Positions 42,469 through 51,829 of a stretch of DNA of 61,397 bases are shown here, in pieces (positions within the stretch are counted from its first letter, which is position 1; the number at the start of each line of letters is the position of its first letter). A program made the translations under genes and the position numbers. Below the pieces are notes generated by a model. That model saw nothing but the letters and a program-made list of their open reading frames with translations, was not told the DNA's origin and did no database searches. Origin of the DNA: an uncultured Oscillospiraceae bacterium (lineage in GTDB: Bacteria; Bacillota; Clostridia; Oscillospirales; Ruminococcaceae). The stretch covers positions 1 to 61,397 of the forward strand of contig CAKSPC010000007.1 in NCBI GenBank assembly GCA_934481445.1, read 5' to 3'.

Positions 42469-43104
42469 ATGAAGAAGATTTTATCTCTCGGCGTTGCTTC
42501 TGCAGTTCTGTCCCTGACAGCTGTAGCTGCTTCCGCTGCAATCACCCCCGTTGTTTCTGACACAGCTGTTGAGGGTGAGCAGCTTGTTGTTGAAGTTGTT
42601 GCTAACGGCTTCACCGACGTTGCTACTCAGTTCGTTGTTAACGCTTCCGAGAACCTGACACTGGTTGACGCTACTACAACCGATAAGGGTCTGCCCGCAT
42701 TCAATGCTGACACAATGCACTTTGCATGGGCTGGCACTGAGGCTCCCGCTGATGACACAGTTCTGCTGACACTCGTATTCGATGTTAACGCTGCTGCTGA
42801 TGAGGAAGTTACTGTTTCCCTGACTGCTGATGCAGGCTTCGAGACCGGCGTAGCTGCTGACGTTGTTTCCACAACTGTTGTAGCTGGCGACGAGGACAAC
42901 TCTGACATCGATTCCGATGACACACAGGATCCCGATGACACATCTGATGATGGTCTGGATGACAGCGACGATGCTTCTGACGACACTTCCGATGACAACA
43001 CTGACAACACTGACGAGCCCAATCCTCCTGCAGGTGTAGCTCTGGCAGTAGTTCCTGCTGTTCTGGCTGGTGCTGCAGTAGTAGTTGCTAAGAAGAGAAA
43101 GTAA
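42469..43104 (+). CDS. Wall-anchored protein with cohesin-like domain
   Basis: The 211-residue protein has a signal peptide (cut after ASA near residue 22), one beta-sandwich of about 115 residues with cohesin-like pattern (GEQLVVEVVANGF, TQFVVNASENLTLVDA, MHFAWAG, VLLTLVFDVNAAA), a long Asp/Ser-rich stalk, and a C-terminal anchor (NPPAG, hydrophobic helix, KKRK). A single cohesin with a sorting signal is the layout of ScaE-type anchors in ruminococcal cellulosomes. The dockerin protein just upstream is its natural candidate partner. A different beta-sandwich is possible. Start at 42469 follows GGAGG; the ATG at 42454 is part of that site. Confidence 0.65.
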   Translation: MKKILSLGVASAVLSLTAVAASAAITPVVSDTAVEGEQLVVEVVANGFTDVATQFVVNASENLTLVDATTTDKGLPAFNADTMHFAWAGTEAPADDTVLLTLVFDVNAAADEEVTVSLTADAGFETGVAADVVSTTVVAGDEDNSDIDSDDTQDPDDTSDDGLDDSDDASDDTSDDNTDNTDEPNPPAGVALAVVPAVLAGAAVVVAKKRK

Positions 43105-43153
43105 TTTCGGCTCACGCTGAATTGCGATCTTCGCGCAAATAGCTGAATAAGCG

Positions 43154-43182
43154 ACCGCCCCGCTCGTCGGGGCGGTTTTTTT
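43154..43182 (+). terminator. Terminator of the cohesin-like gene
   Basis: ACCGCCCCG-CTCGT-CGGGGCGGT followed by TTTTTT. Confidence 0.93.
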
Positions 43183-43634
43183 GTGCGAGGAATACTTTTA
43201 CTATCACGACGATAATATAAAGCAGGGCAGGAAAGTTAGTCGCACAGGGGAACAATTTGTGGTGTTGATTAAATATATAAAAATGCATGAAAAAGTTTGT
43301 TTAAAATGACCAAAAAAGTTTACGCGGCGTTATTACCCTTTATTTAAGTATAAAATGTCAGTTACTTAAATAGAATGAATACTATATATAGTATAGAAAA
43401 AACGAAGCAAACAAAAACGGCACAAAATACAGAAAAAACAATTATGAAGATTAAATTTCGAGCAAAAAAGGCTATAAAATACCTTTTTATCTATAATGAC
43501 TAAAAAGACTAAATCTTATTGACATCGACGTGTAAATTTGTTATAATTATATCGTAGTATATGATAGCGGTGTTATGGGTTTGTGTAAATTGCAAAGCCT
43601 TTTGCACAGGCTTCCGTATGACACAGAGGTAGCT
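43183..43634. other. AT-rich control region upstream of the ABC cluster
   Basis: About 450 bases without a gene and much richer in A/T than the surroundings. It holds the perfect inverted repeat TATTTAAGTA-N12-TACTTAAATA (43341-43372), a 16-base palindrome ATACTATATATAGTAT (43379-43394), and a sigma-A promoter at 43519-43547. The repeats are plausible binding sites for a regulator of the downstream cluster. Confidence 0.6.
43519..43547 (+). promoter_or_regulatory. Sigma-A promoter of the ABC cluster
   Basis: TTGACA (43519-43524), 17 bases, TATAAT (43542-43547): a perfect consensus promoter. Confidence 0.9.
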
Positions 43635-44354
43635 ATGGAAAACATAATTGAAGCAAGAAACGTCTGCAAGGATTTTCAAATCGGCGACGGCAGTACGGTC
43701 CATGCCCTCAAGGGGATCAACCTTGAGATAAAACCGCACAAGCTTTCGATCCTGCGCGGAAGATCGGGTTCCGGCAAGACCACGCTGATAAATATCCTGG
43801 GCGCACTTGATAAACCGACCTCCGGCGAGGTCTTTTTCCTTGATGGAGAAAACGATATCACAAAGCTTGGCGAGCCAGCAAGGGATAAGCTGAGGCGCTA
43901 CGACATGGCGTTTGTTTTTCAGTCCGTCGCGCTGATATCGACGATGACAGCATTCGAAAACGTTGAGTTTGCGCTGCGTATGACAAAGCTTCCGTACAAG
44001 GAAAGGGTAGAGCGGGCAAAGCAGAGTTTGGTTCAGGTTGGACTGGAAAAGCGTATGCACCACCGCCCCGGTGAAATGTCCGGCGGCGAGCAGCAGCGCG
44101 TTGCGATAGCAAGGGCAGTCGCGATATCTCCGAAGATAATCTTCGCGGACGAGCCGACAGCCGAGCTTGACAGCCCGACCGGATTTGCGGTCATGAAGCT
44201 GTTCCGCGACCTTGTAAAGCAAAACGATCTCACGATTGTCATGACAACGCACGATACCTCCATGATGGAGTGCGCGGACATCGTGTACACGCTGGAGGAT
44301 GGGGTGATAAGCGATGTCACCGAAAACGTGATAAAGGAGGATGCCGATGCCTAA
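43635..44354 (+). CDS. ABC transporter ATP-binding protein, LolD/MacB type
   Basis: The 239-residue ATPase has Walker A GRSGSGKTT (about 41-49), the Q-loop VFQSVALISTMTAFENV, signature SGGEQQRVAIARA, Walker B IIFADEPTAELD and switch His in MTTHD. Sequence and size match the LolD/MacB/FtsE-like group that works with FtsX-type permeases, not with sugar permeases. No such permease is in the window. Start at 43635 follows AGAGG; a frame starting at 43575 has no site. The stop overlaps the next gene's leader. Confidence 0.85.
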   Translation: MENIIEARNVCKDFQIGDGSTVHALKGINLEIKPHKLSILRGRSGSGKTTLINILGALDKPTSGEVFFLDGENDITKLGEPARDKLRRYDMAFVFQSVALISTMTAFENVEFALRMTKLPYKERVERAKQSLVQVGLEKRMHHRPGEMSGGEQQRVAIARAVAISPKIIFADEPTAELDSPTGFAVMKLFRDLVKQNDLTIVMTTHDTSMMECADIVYTLEDGVISDVTENVIKEDADA

Positions 44355-45261
44355 GCGCGTCATGCTGGCTCCGCCCGAAAACGTGATGGTACAGGCGGAT
44401 AACCTCGTAAAGATCTACAAATCATCAGATGTTGAGGTCATGGCTCTTCAGGGGCTTGATCTCACGGTGGAACGCGGCGAGCTGATGGGCATCGTCGGTG
44501 CGAGCGGAAGCGGCAAGTCAACGCTTCTGAATATGCTCGGCGGCCTTGATAAACCCTCCGCGGGGAGCCTTTTCATCGACGGCAAGGATATGCTGAAGTT
44601 CAACGAAAAGGATCTTATAGAATACAAGCGGAAAACGGTCGGGTTCGTATGGCAGAACAATGCGCGAAACCTTATACCGTACCTCACCGCACAGCAGAAC
44701 GTCGAAATGCCGATGCTCCTTTCGGGGTATGACGGCCGCTCGCAGAGGGCCAACGAGCTGCTGGATATGGTGGGACTTTCGCACAGGAAAAACAGCAGGC
44801 TTGATCAGATGTCGGGCGGCGAGCAGCAGCGAGTTGCTATCGCAATCGCCCTTTCAAACAATCCCAAGCTTCTGCTGGCGGACGAGCCGACAGGCTCCGT
44901 CGATACGGCGACTTCAAACCTTATTCTCGACGTGTTCCGCGAACTGAACAGGGTCATGGGCGTTACCATTATAATAGTAACGCATGATACAAAGCTTTCA
45001 AAGCAGATCGACAGAGTGGTTGCCATCCGCGATGGAAAAACCTCCACCGAGATGCTTCGAAGAACCTCCCCGATCCGCTCCTTTGGCGAGTTGACGGAGG
45101 AACAGCAGGAGGAAAGCGCTCACGAGGAAGTTTCGGTACTCGACAGGGCGGGCCGACTGCAAATTCCAAAGGAATATCTCGAGGAACTTGGACTCAAGGG
45201 CGGCGACAAGGTTCGCGTCGAGCTTGAGGAGGACAAGATAAGCATTTATCCTCGAAACTAA
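44347..45261 (+). CDS. ABC ATPase fused to an AbrB/SpoVT-type domain
   Basis: The 304-residue protein is a second LolD/MacB-type ATPase (Walker A GASGSGKST near 49-57, SGGEQQRVAIAIA, LLADEPTGSVD, VTHDTK) with about 45 extra residues at the C-terminus: EVSVLDRAGRLQIPKEYLEE and LGLKGGDKVRVELEEDKISI. This is the swapped-hairpin AbrB/SpoVT pattern, usually a DNA-binding or dimerising fold. It overlaps the preceding ATPase gene by 8 bases. Start at 44347 gives the proper 6-base distance to AGGAGG; the ATG at 44341 touches the site. Confidence 0.8.
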   Translation: MPKRVMLAPPENVMVQADNLVKIYKSSDVEVMALQGLDLTVERGELMGIVGASGSGKSTLLNMLGGLDKPSAGSLFIDGKDMLKFNEKDLIEYKRKTVGFVWQNNARNLIPYLTAQQNVEMPMLLSGYDGRSQRANELLDMVGLSHRKNSRLDQMSGGEQQRVAIAIALSNNPKLLLADEPTGSVDTATSNLILDVFRELNRVMGVTIIIVTHDTKLSKQIDRVVAIRDGKTSTEMLRRTSPIRSFGELTEEQQEESAHEEVSVLDRAGRLQIPKEYLEELGLKGGDKVRVELEEDKISIYPRN

Positions 45262-45347
45262 AACAGTAAGTCATCGGGGAGGGAGAAACCCGATTTACCG
45301 CTAAGGCGGAGCTGCAAAACAGTTACTTAGGAAAGGTGGATTATACT

Positions 45348-48299
45348 GTGGCGAACAAGCAAATCACGGGTCTGAAAAGAATATCATCGCTGGTGATGTC
45401 GGCAGTAGTTGCTGCAACAATGTTTCAGATCCAGGGCGCAGGCAGCGTTGTTTCCGCGGAAACAGCGGCTGATACGTCCGCAAGCTCAGATACAGCCAAT
45501 GTAAACTTAGTATCCGACAGCAAGAATTCGTACAAAAATTACATAGCAAAGTACGACAATGCCGAGATGCCCATGGAGGACGTGACATTCGATATCACGG
45601 ACTACGCGGCGGACGGCGCACAGACAGAGATCGTTGATTTCGAGGGCGAGAAGGACTGCGTAGCATGGCTCGACAGCGAAGGCACCCTTACATGGAAATT
45701 CAACGTAAAGACAGCGGGTCTGTACAACATGGAAATGTTCTATTATCCCGTTGCCGGCAAGAACACCACCGTTGAGGTCGAGCTCAAGATCGACGGCGAG
45801 TACCCCTTCGACGAAACCAAGCTTATCGAGCTTGACCGCTACTGGAAAAACGAAACGGTCATCGAGTACGACGCACTGAAGAAGAATCAGAAGCGTCCTC
45901 CTCAGGTCGAGTACGACTGCTGGGTAACTTATCCCATCAAGGATAAGGATGGCCTTATCAATACGCCCTATTACTTCTACCTTTCCGAAGGTGAACATGA
46001 GCTTTCTGTTACAGGCGTAAAGACCAACATCTACATGAAGAACATCAGATTCTTCAACTCCGAGGCTCTGCCCACCTACGACAGCATCAAGCCCACACAG
46101 GAGCAGATCGAGAATACTCCCGCGCTGCCCAACAATCAGGCGATTCTGATCGAGGCGGAAACTCCTAAGTACACAACAAGCTCCACGCTTTACCCCACAT
46201 ACGACAGAACGGATTACACCGTCAGCCCGTCCCACCCCGTAAACAAGCGATACAACACCATCGGCGAGTCTACATGGGATCAGGCGACACAGACCATCGT
46301 ATGGGAAGTTGACGTACCCGCAGCGGGCTACTACAACATCAACTTCAAGGCACGCCAGAGCACGATGCGCGGCTTCTTCTCCAACAGACGCGTATACATC
46401 AACGGCGTTGTTCCCTGCGAAGAGCTTAACGACATAAAGATCAAGTACAGCCCCGACTGGCAGTCCGTTCATCTGACCGACGCCAACGGCGAGGATATGT
46501 ACGTTTACCTTGAGGCAGGCACGAACACCATCGCACTTGAGGCGGTTCCCGGTGACATCGGTGCGGTTATGCAGCGACTCGACGATGTTATCTTCAACCT
46601 TAACTACTACTACAGACGTATACTCATGATCACAGGCCCCAGCCCTGATGAGTACAACGACTACTTCCTTGATGAGCAGATACCCGAACTTATTGATGTA
46701 TTCAAGAGCACCATCGAATCTCTCTACACCGAGAAGGCAGGTATCGAGCAGCTCACAGGTCAGGGCTCCGAAGCGTCCACTCTCCAGACGATGGCAGTCA
46801 TCCTTCAGATGGCGGTCAAGGATCCCGACGATATCCCGCAGATGATCTCCTCCATCAAGGATCAGATCTCCGCGGTTTCCGCATGGATGCGTGACTACCG
46901 TGACCAGCCCCTCGAGCTTGACTACATCGAGGTAAAGTCGGTTCACGACAACTACAAGGACGCGACCAATCACTTCTTCAGCCAGCTCGCGTTCGGCTTC
47001 CAGTCCTTCATCGGCTCTTTCTTTGAGGACTACACCTCCATTTCCGAAACAACAACAAAGTCCCTTAACGTTTGGGTATCCCTCGGACGTGACCAGGCGA
47101 CAGTTGTAAACGAGCTCGTTGCTTCCGAGTACAACCCCGACCACAGCACACAGATCTCTGTACGACTGGTTCAGGGTGCGGTTCTTGAGGCGACGCTTGC
47201 GGGCAAGGGACCAGAGGTTGCACTGTTTATCGGCGGTGACTTCCCTGTTGTCTGCGCGTCGAGAGGCCTGCTCGTTAACATGAGGGATTTCCCCGACTAC
47301 GACGAAGTGGTCAAGAGATTTACTCCCGACGTTACAACGCTGTATGAATTCAACGGCGGTGTTTACGGTATCCCGCTGACAGAGAACTTCCCGATGATGT
47401 TCTATCGTACGGACGTTCTTGAGGAGCTCGGACTTTCCGCTCCTGACAGCTGGACAGAGCTTATAAATATGCTCCCCGACCTCCAGAGAAAGTACCTCGA
47501 AGTTGGTCTTATCCTTCCTTCAAACATTTCCTCTCAGGTATTTGACGCGGGCAACACATTCGTTCTGATGATGCTCCAGACAGGTCAGTCGCTTTACAAC
47601 TTGGATCAGGCTAGCGGTCAGTACACCTCGACAACATTCGAAACCGAGTCTGCTGTTGAAGCGTTCACCAACTGGACAAAGTTCTACACCGTTTACGACT
47701 TCGACCAGACATACGATGCGTTCACTCGTTTCAGAACAGGTGAAATGCCCATCCTTATCCAGAACTACGCAACATTCTACAGCCAGCTGAACGTAGCTGC
47801 TCCCGAGATCAAGGGTCTGTGGGACTTCAAGCACGTTCCCGGCACTATCAGAACCGATGACAGCGGCAACACTGTCCTCGACTACACCTCCAACTCCGGT
47901 TCCTCCGGCGCAGTTATCTTCAATACCTGCTCGGATATCTCCGCGGCTTGGGATTTCATCAAGTGGTTCACCACCACGGACATACAGGTTGAATACGGTA
48001 AGACGATCGAGGCTATCATGGGCCCGATGGGTCGTTACGATACCGCGAACGTTGAGGCGCTTTCGCAGCTCAACTGGTCCACGGCAGAGTACAACAAGAT
48101 CATCGATCAGATGAACAACCTGCGCGAAGTTCCGATCATCCCCGCTTCCTACGCGGTTACAAGAAACGTATACAATGCGTTCAGAGCCGTTGTTAACAAT
48201 CAGAAGAACCCGAGATACCAGCTCAGCTCCTACAACAGAGATATCAACGAGGAGATCGTAAGAAAGCTGAAGGATCTTGGCTATTACAGCGAAAGCTAA
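45348..48299 (+). CDS. Very large extracellular solute-binding protein with carbohydrate-binding-like modules
   Basis: The 983-residue exported protein has a signal peptide (about 10-38), two beta-sandwich modules like CBM35/CBM6 (about 60-235 and 270-430; WLDSEGTLTWKFNVKTAGLY and TIVWEVDVPAAGYYNINFKA are the matching strands), a helical linker (about 430-580) and a family 1 ABC solute-binding domain (about 590-970: VWVSLGRDQATVVNELV, GVYGIPLTENFPMMFYRTDVLEELG, FRTGEMPILIQNY). It probably binds an oligosaccharide outside for the permeases that follow. No lipobox is evident. Start GTG at 45348, 8 bases after AAAGGTGG. Confidence 0.85.
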   Translation: MANKQITGLKRISSLVMSAVVAATMFQIQGAGSVVSAETAADTSASSDTANVNLVSDSKNSYKNYIAKYDNAEMPMEDVTFDITDYAADGAQTEIVDFEGEKDCVAWLDSEGTLTWKFNVKTAGLYNMEMFYYPVAGKNTTVEVELKIDGEYPFDETKLIELDRYWKNETVIEYDALKKNQKRPPQVEYDCWVTYPIKDKDGLINTPYYFYLSEGEHELSVTGVKTNIYMKNIRFFNSEALPTYDSIKPTQEQIENTPALPNNQAILIEAETPKYTTSSTLYPTYDRTDYTVSPSHPVNKRYNTIGESTWDQATQTIVWEVDVPAAGYYNINFKARQSTMRGFFSNRRVYINGVVPCEELNDIKIKYSPDWQSVHLTDANGEDMYVYLEAGTNTIALEAVPGDIGAVMQRLDDVIFNLNYYYRRILMITGPSPDEYNDYFLDEQIPELIDVFKSTIESLYTEKAGIEQLTGQGSEASTLQTMAVILQMAVKDPDDIPQMISSIKDQISAVSAWMRDYRDQPLELDYIEVKSVHDNYKDATNHFFSQLAFGFQSFIGSFFEDYTSISETTTKSLNVWVSLGRDQATVVNELVASEYNPDHSTQISVRLVQGAVLEATLAGKGPEVALFIGGDFPVVCASRGLLVNMRDFPDYDEVVKRFTPDVTTLYEFNGGVYGIPLTENFPMMFYRTDVLEELGLSAPDSWTELINMLPDLQRKYLEVGLILPSNISSQVFDAGNTFVLMMLQTGQSLYNLDQASGQYTSTTFETESAVEAFTNWTKFYTVYDFDQTYDAFTRFRTGEMPILIQNYATFYSQLNVAAPEIKGLWDFKHVPGTIRTDDSGNTVLDYTSNSGSSGAVIFNTCSDISAAWDFIKWFTTTDIQVEYGKTIEAIMGPMGRYDTANVEALSQLNWSTAEYNKIIDQMNNLREVPIIPASYAVTRNVYNAFRAVVNNQKNPRYQLSSYNRDINEEIVRKLKDLGYYSES

Positions 48300-48337
48300 C
48301 CCCATGCGCGGTACTATATTAATTAGGAGGAATCAGC

Positions 48338-49276
48338 TTGTTCGGTAAAGAAAAATCGCAGTATATCGAAGACAATAAGTTCAGATATACCATGCGTGAG
48401 ATGAAAAAGAACGGCAGCGCGTACGTGCTCGCCCTTCCGTTCTTCATTCTGTTCGTGATCTTTACGGGAATACCGGTCATCATCTCGCTTCCTATCGGCT
48501 TCACGAACTTCAACATGGTCCAGTTCCCCCAGTGGACGGGACTCAGTAACTTCTATCAGTTATTCCTCGCGGATGACGTTTTCCTGATTGCTATTCAGAA
48601 CACGCTCGTTTTCGCGATCATCACCGGTCCTGTGAGCTACATTCTCTGCTTCCTGCTCGCATGGCTCATCAATGAGATGCCGGGCCCGCTGAAGACTGTA
48701 TTTACATACATCTTCTACGCGCCGACCCTCGCGGGTAACATCTACGCGACCTGGCAGCTCATCTTCTCCGGCGATACCTACGGCTTCCTTAACTCCGTTC
48801 TTATGAACCTTGGCATCATCAAGGGCGCTCAGCAGTGGCTGACCGACTCCAGATACATCCTCATGTGCGTTATCATCGTACAGATGTGGATGTCACTCGG
48901 CGCAGGCTTCCTCGCCCTCAGAGCAGGTCTTCAGGGCATCGACAAGTCCGGCTACGAGGCGGGCGCGATCGAAGGTATCAAGAACAGATTCCAGGAACTG
49001 ATCTACATCACCGTTCCCTCCATGGGTCCGCAGCTGCTGTTCGCAGCTGTCATGCAGATCACAGCGTCCTTCACAGCGGGCGACATTGGCCGTTTCCTGA
49101 CCGCGTTCCCGTCTACGGACTACGCAGCGCACACCATCATGACCCACGCATTCGACTATGGTTCTATCAGATACGAGATGGGCTATGCCTGCGCGATCTG
49201 CTTCTTCCTCTTCGTTGTCATGCTGATCGTTAACAACGTTATCCGCAAGGCAATGAGCGGAATTCTGGATACATAA
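48338..49276 (+). CDS. Sugar ABC transporter permease, MalF type
   Basis: The 312-residue membrane protein has six predicted helices and the cytoplasmic EAA loop that contacts the ATPase, seen as YEAGAIEGIKNRFQELIYIT (about 208-227). It starts with TTG at 48338, 7 bases after AGGAGG. It follows the solute-binding protein and precedes a MalG-type partner by 13 bases. Sugar substrate unknown; carbohydrate is inferred from the family. Confidence 0.88.
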   Translation: MFGKEKSQYIEDNKFRYTMREMKKNGSAYVLALPFFILFVIFTGIPVIISLPIGFTNFNMVQFPQWTGLSNFYQLFLADDVFLIAIQNTLVFAIITGPVSYILCFLLAWLINEMPGPLKTVFTYIFYAPTLAGNIYATWQLIFSGDTYGFLNSVLMNLGIIKGAQQWLTDSRYILMCVIIVQMWMSLGAGFLALRAGLQGIDKSGYEAGAIEGIKNRFQELIYITVPSMGPQLLFAAVMQITASFTAGDIGRFLTAFPSTDYAAHTIMTHAFDYGSIRYEMGYACAICFFLFVVMLIVNNVIRKAMSGILDT

Positions 49277-49289
49277 GGAGGACAGGATA

Positions 49290-50150
49290 ATGCGTTTGAT
49301 TAAGAAAAGAAAAAAGTGGGGCGGCTCCCGCGGCGGCGACATAGCGATATTCATTCTGCTGCTGCTCGTTGGTCTGTTCATGCTGTTCCCCATTTATTTC
49401 TCGGTTATACAGTCTATTAAGCCTGTCGAGGAACTCTTCGTGTTCCCTCCGAAACTGTATGTTCAGAATCCCACTTCGCAGAACTTTGAAGATATGCTGA
49501 AGGTTGCGGGCAGCCTTGACGTTCCCTTCTCGAGATACGTTTTCAACTCGCTGTTCGTTTCCATCGTAGTTACTCTTGCACAGCTCGTGTTCTCGTCCTC
49601 CGCAGCGTATGTACTTGCAAAGGTAAAGGCGCCCGGTATCAAGGCGATGAACAAGATCATTGAGATCGCGCTGCTGTTTACATCGTCCGTTACATACATC
49701 GTGCAGTACATCGTTATGGCGAAGCTTGGCATGATCGATACCTACTGGGCGATAACCCTTCCGTATATCGCGACACCTATGGGACTGTTCCTTATGCGTC
49801 AGTTCATGGGTCAGATACCCGAGAGCATGATCGAGGCCGCAAAGCTCGACGGCGCAAGCCATATGAGAATTTGCTGGCAGATAGTTATGCCGAATGTAAA
49901 GCCCGCATGGCTCACCCTGATGATATTCGCATTCCAGGGCGCATGGCAGATTACAGGTTATCTCTTCGTTTATAGTGAGCAGCTCAAGCCTATTCCTATC
50001 GTTATGCAGCAGATCGCAGCGGCAGGTATAGCAAGAACCGGTGTGTCCTCTGCGACAGTCGTAATTCTGATGCTTCCTCCTATGATACTGTTCCTGATTC
50101 TCCAGAGCAATGTCGTAGAAACAATGGCTCACTCCGGTCTTAAGGACTAA
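49290..50150 (+). CDS. Sugar ABC transporter permease, MalG type
   Basis: The 286-residue permease has six helices with the EAA loop ESMIEAAKLDGASHMRICWQ (about 176-195) and the typical start region FMLFPIYFSVIQSIKP. It pairs with the preceding permease to form the membrane channel. AGGAGG precedes the ATG. Its ATPase partner is probably the MsmX-type protein at 60781, because the LolD-type ATPases of this cluster are of another class. Confidence 0.88.
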   Translation: MRLIKKRKKWGGSRGGDIAIFILLLLVGLFMLFPIYFSVIQSIKPVEELFVFPPKLYVQNPTSQNFEDMLKVAGSLDVPFSRYVFNSLFVSIVVTLAQLVFSSSAAYVLAKVKAPGIKAMNKIIEIALLFTSSVTYIVQYIVMAKLGMIDTYWAITLPYIATPMGLFLMRQFMGQIPESMIEAAKLDGASHMRICWQIVMPNVKPAWLTLMIFAFQGAWQITGYLFVYSEQLKPIPIVMQQIAAAGIARTGVSSATVVILMLPPMILFLILQSNVVETMAHSGLKD

Positions 50151-50185
50151 GCAAACGATACAAAATATACGAAAGGATGATTTCA

Positions 50186-51826
50186 GTGCCATCTATTAAA
50201 CGCATCGCAGTGCGCGCAGCTTCCGCGATCATGGCGGCGGCAATGTTAGCCACAAGCGTTGCTTATGCCGATGAGCCTTATTCGGGATATAACTACGACT
50301 GGTGGGGCGATCCGGTTCCCTCCCAGAATGGCTACGTTGTCGAGAAAGTAGTTTCCGGTCTTGATATAGGCTGCGGCGCCCTTTCTCAGCCGTCCGATAT
50401 GTTCTTCTCAGATAAGGATGAGCTTTATGTCGCCGACACAAATTATGTAGGTTCCATCGATCCCAACAATCAGAAGGGCAGGATCGTTATTACCGATAAG
50501 GACTTCAACCTTGTCAACACCATTGAATACCTCGATTTCTCCGGTGTAAGGAGCTGGCTCGACGGCAAGGACGCCGACCTCCAGGCAGGCGAACTTGACG
50601 CAGCACGCTACGCAAAGGAAACAAACATTTACTTCAAGGGTCCGACAGGCGTTTTCGTTGACGAGGACGACATCGTGTACGTTGCGGATAACGAAAACGA
50701 AAGAGTTGTTGCATTCACGTCCGAGAAGGACAGCGACGGCAACGGCTACGGCAAGGTTATCACAGTATACACCCGTCCCGAGTCCAATGTTTATGATTCC
50801 ACAACAACATTCTACCCCTCAAAGGTGCTGGTAGACGCAGCCAAGAACGTTTATGTCTGCATCAAGTCCATCACCAAGGGCGCGGTGGTATTCTCCAAGG
50901 AAGGCGAGTTCAGCGGATACTACGGTGCGAACCGTGTTGAACAGACCGGCGAGGTTGTCCTCAACGCGTTCTGGAAGCTGATCTTCACCCGCGACCAGAT
51001 CAAGAGAATGAAGAGAAATGTTCCTGTCGAGATCACAAACTTTGATATCGACGACGACAACTTCGTTTACACCGTAACAGAGTCTAAGAGCGCTAACACA
51101 GACGTTCTGAAAAAGCTCAACTCTGCGGGTACGAACATCTTTACCAATCTCGGTTATTCCGACTATGACTTCGGCGATCCGCTGACCAAGTATTACCGCG
51201 GTCAGACTTACTCTTCGCAGATCACCGACGTTGATATCGGCGACAACGGCGTCATCAACCTGCTCGACCTGAAAACAGGACGTGTTTTCCAGTATGATGA
51301 CGAGTGCAACCTGCTGTTCATCTTTGGCGGCATCGGCTCACAGAAGGGTACCTTCACCACCGTCAACTCCGTAGAGAGCGTCGGCACCAACGTATATGTC
51401 CTCGACGGACGTAAGTGCACCATCACCGTATTCGGTCAGACTGAATTCGGCGCCATCGTGCACAATGCAATCAGCCTCTTCAACAAGGGCAAGTACGAGG
51501 AAGCACGCGAGCCGTGGAACGAAGTTCTCCGACGTGACTCCAATTACTGGCTGGCTTACATCGGTCTTGGCAACGCTTACCTCAACGAAGGTAACTACGA
51601 ACAGGCGATGAAGTATTTCTACCACAACTCCAAGACCGGATACAGCGATGCGTTCAAGGGCTGGAGAATGGACTTCATCAGAGATAACTTCACGCTCTTT
51701 GCCGTTATCATCCTGGTTCTTCTGGCGGGAATTTACGTTCTCTCGTCCGTGCGCGGCAAGAAGAGGGCCAAGAAACGTGCTGCGGCAGACGCACTTCTGA
51801 GAGCGCAGCAGAAAAAGGAGGAGTAA
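50186..51826 (+). CDS. NHL-repeat/TPR protein with C-terminal membrane helix
   Basis: The 546-residue protein has a signal peptide (about 1-28, cut after AYA), an NHL-like beta-propeller (about 55-430; repeated units such as PSDMFFSDKDELYVADTN and GVFVDEDDIVYVADNENERV), a tetratricopeptide stretch (about 445-500: AISLFNKGKYEEAREPWNEV and GLGNAYLNEGNYEQAMKYF), one membrane helix (about 512-533) and a basic tail. It is thus an outward-facing membrane-anchored sensor or scaffold. The exact task is unknown, but it is embedded between the permease pairs. Start GTG at 50186 is 8 bases from AAAGGA; the ATG at 50177 overlaps the site. Confidence 0.78.
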   Translation: MPSIKRIAVRAASAIMAAAMLATSVAYADEPYSGYNYDWWGDPVPSQNGYVVEKVVSGLDIGCGALSQPSDMFFSDKDELYVADTNYVGSIDPNNQKGRIVITDKDFNLVNTIEYLDFSGVRSWLDGKDADLQAGELDAARYAKETNIYFKGPTGVFVDEDDIVYVADNENERVVAFTSEKDSDGNGYGKVITVYTRPESNVYDSTTTFYPSKVLVDAAKNVYVCIKSITKGAVVFSKEGEFSGYYGANRVEQTGEVVLNAFWKLIFTRDQIKRMKRNVPVEITNFDIDDDNFVYTVTESKSANTDVLKKLNSAGTNIFTNLGYSDYDFGDPLTKYYRGQTYSSQITDVDIGDNGVINLLDLKTGRVFQYDDECNLLFIFGGIGSQKGTFTTVNSVESVGTNVYVLDGRKCTITVFGQTEFGAIVHNAISLFNKGKYEEAREPWNEVLRRDSNYWLAYIGLGNAYLNEGNYEQAMKYFYHNSKTGYSDAFKGWRMDFIRDNFTLFAVIILVLLAGIYVLSSVRGKKRAKKRAAADALLRAQQKKEE

Positions 51827-51829
51827 GCC

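Noticed and set aside
43183..43518. AT-rich stretch considered as a small RNA gene or replication origin
   Set aside because: No terminator-like end and no DnaA-box cluster were seen; it is better explained as a control region.
45507..47144. 545-codon minus-strand open frame opposite the solute-binding protein
   Set aside because: No ribosome site and no recognisable domain; the plus-strand protein has a signal peptide and clear family motifs.
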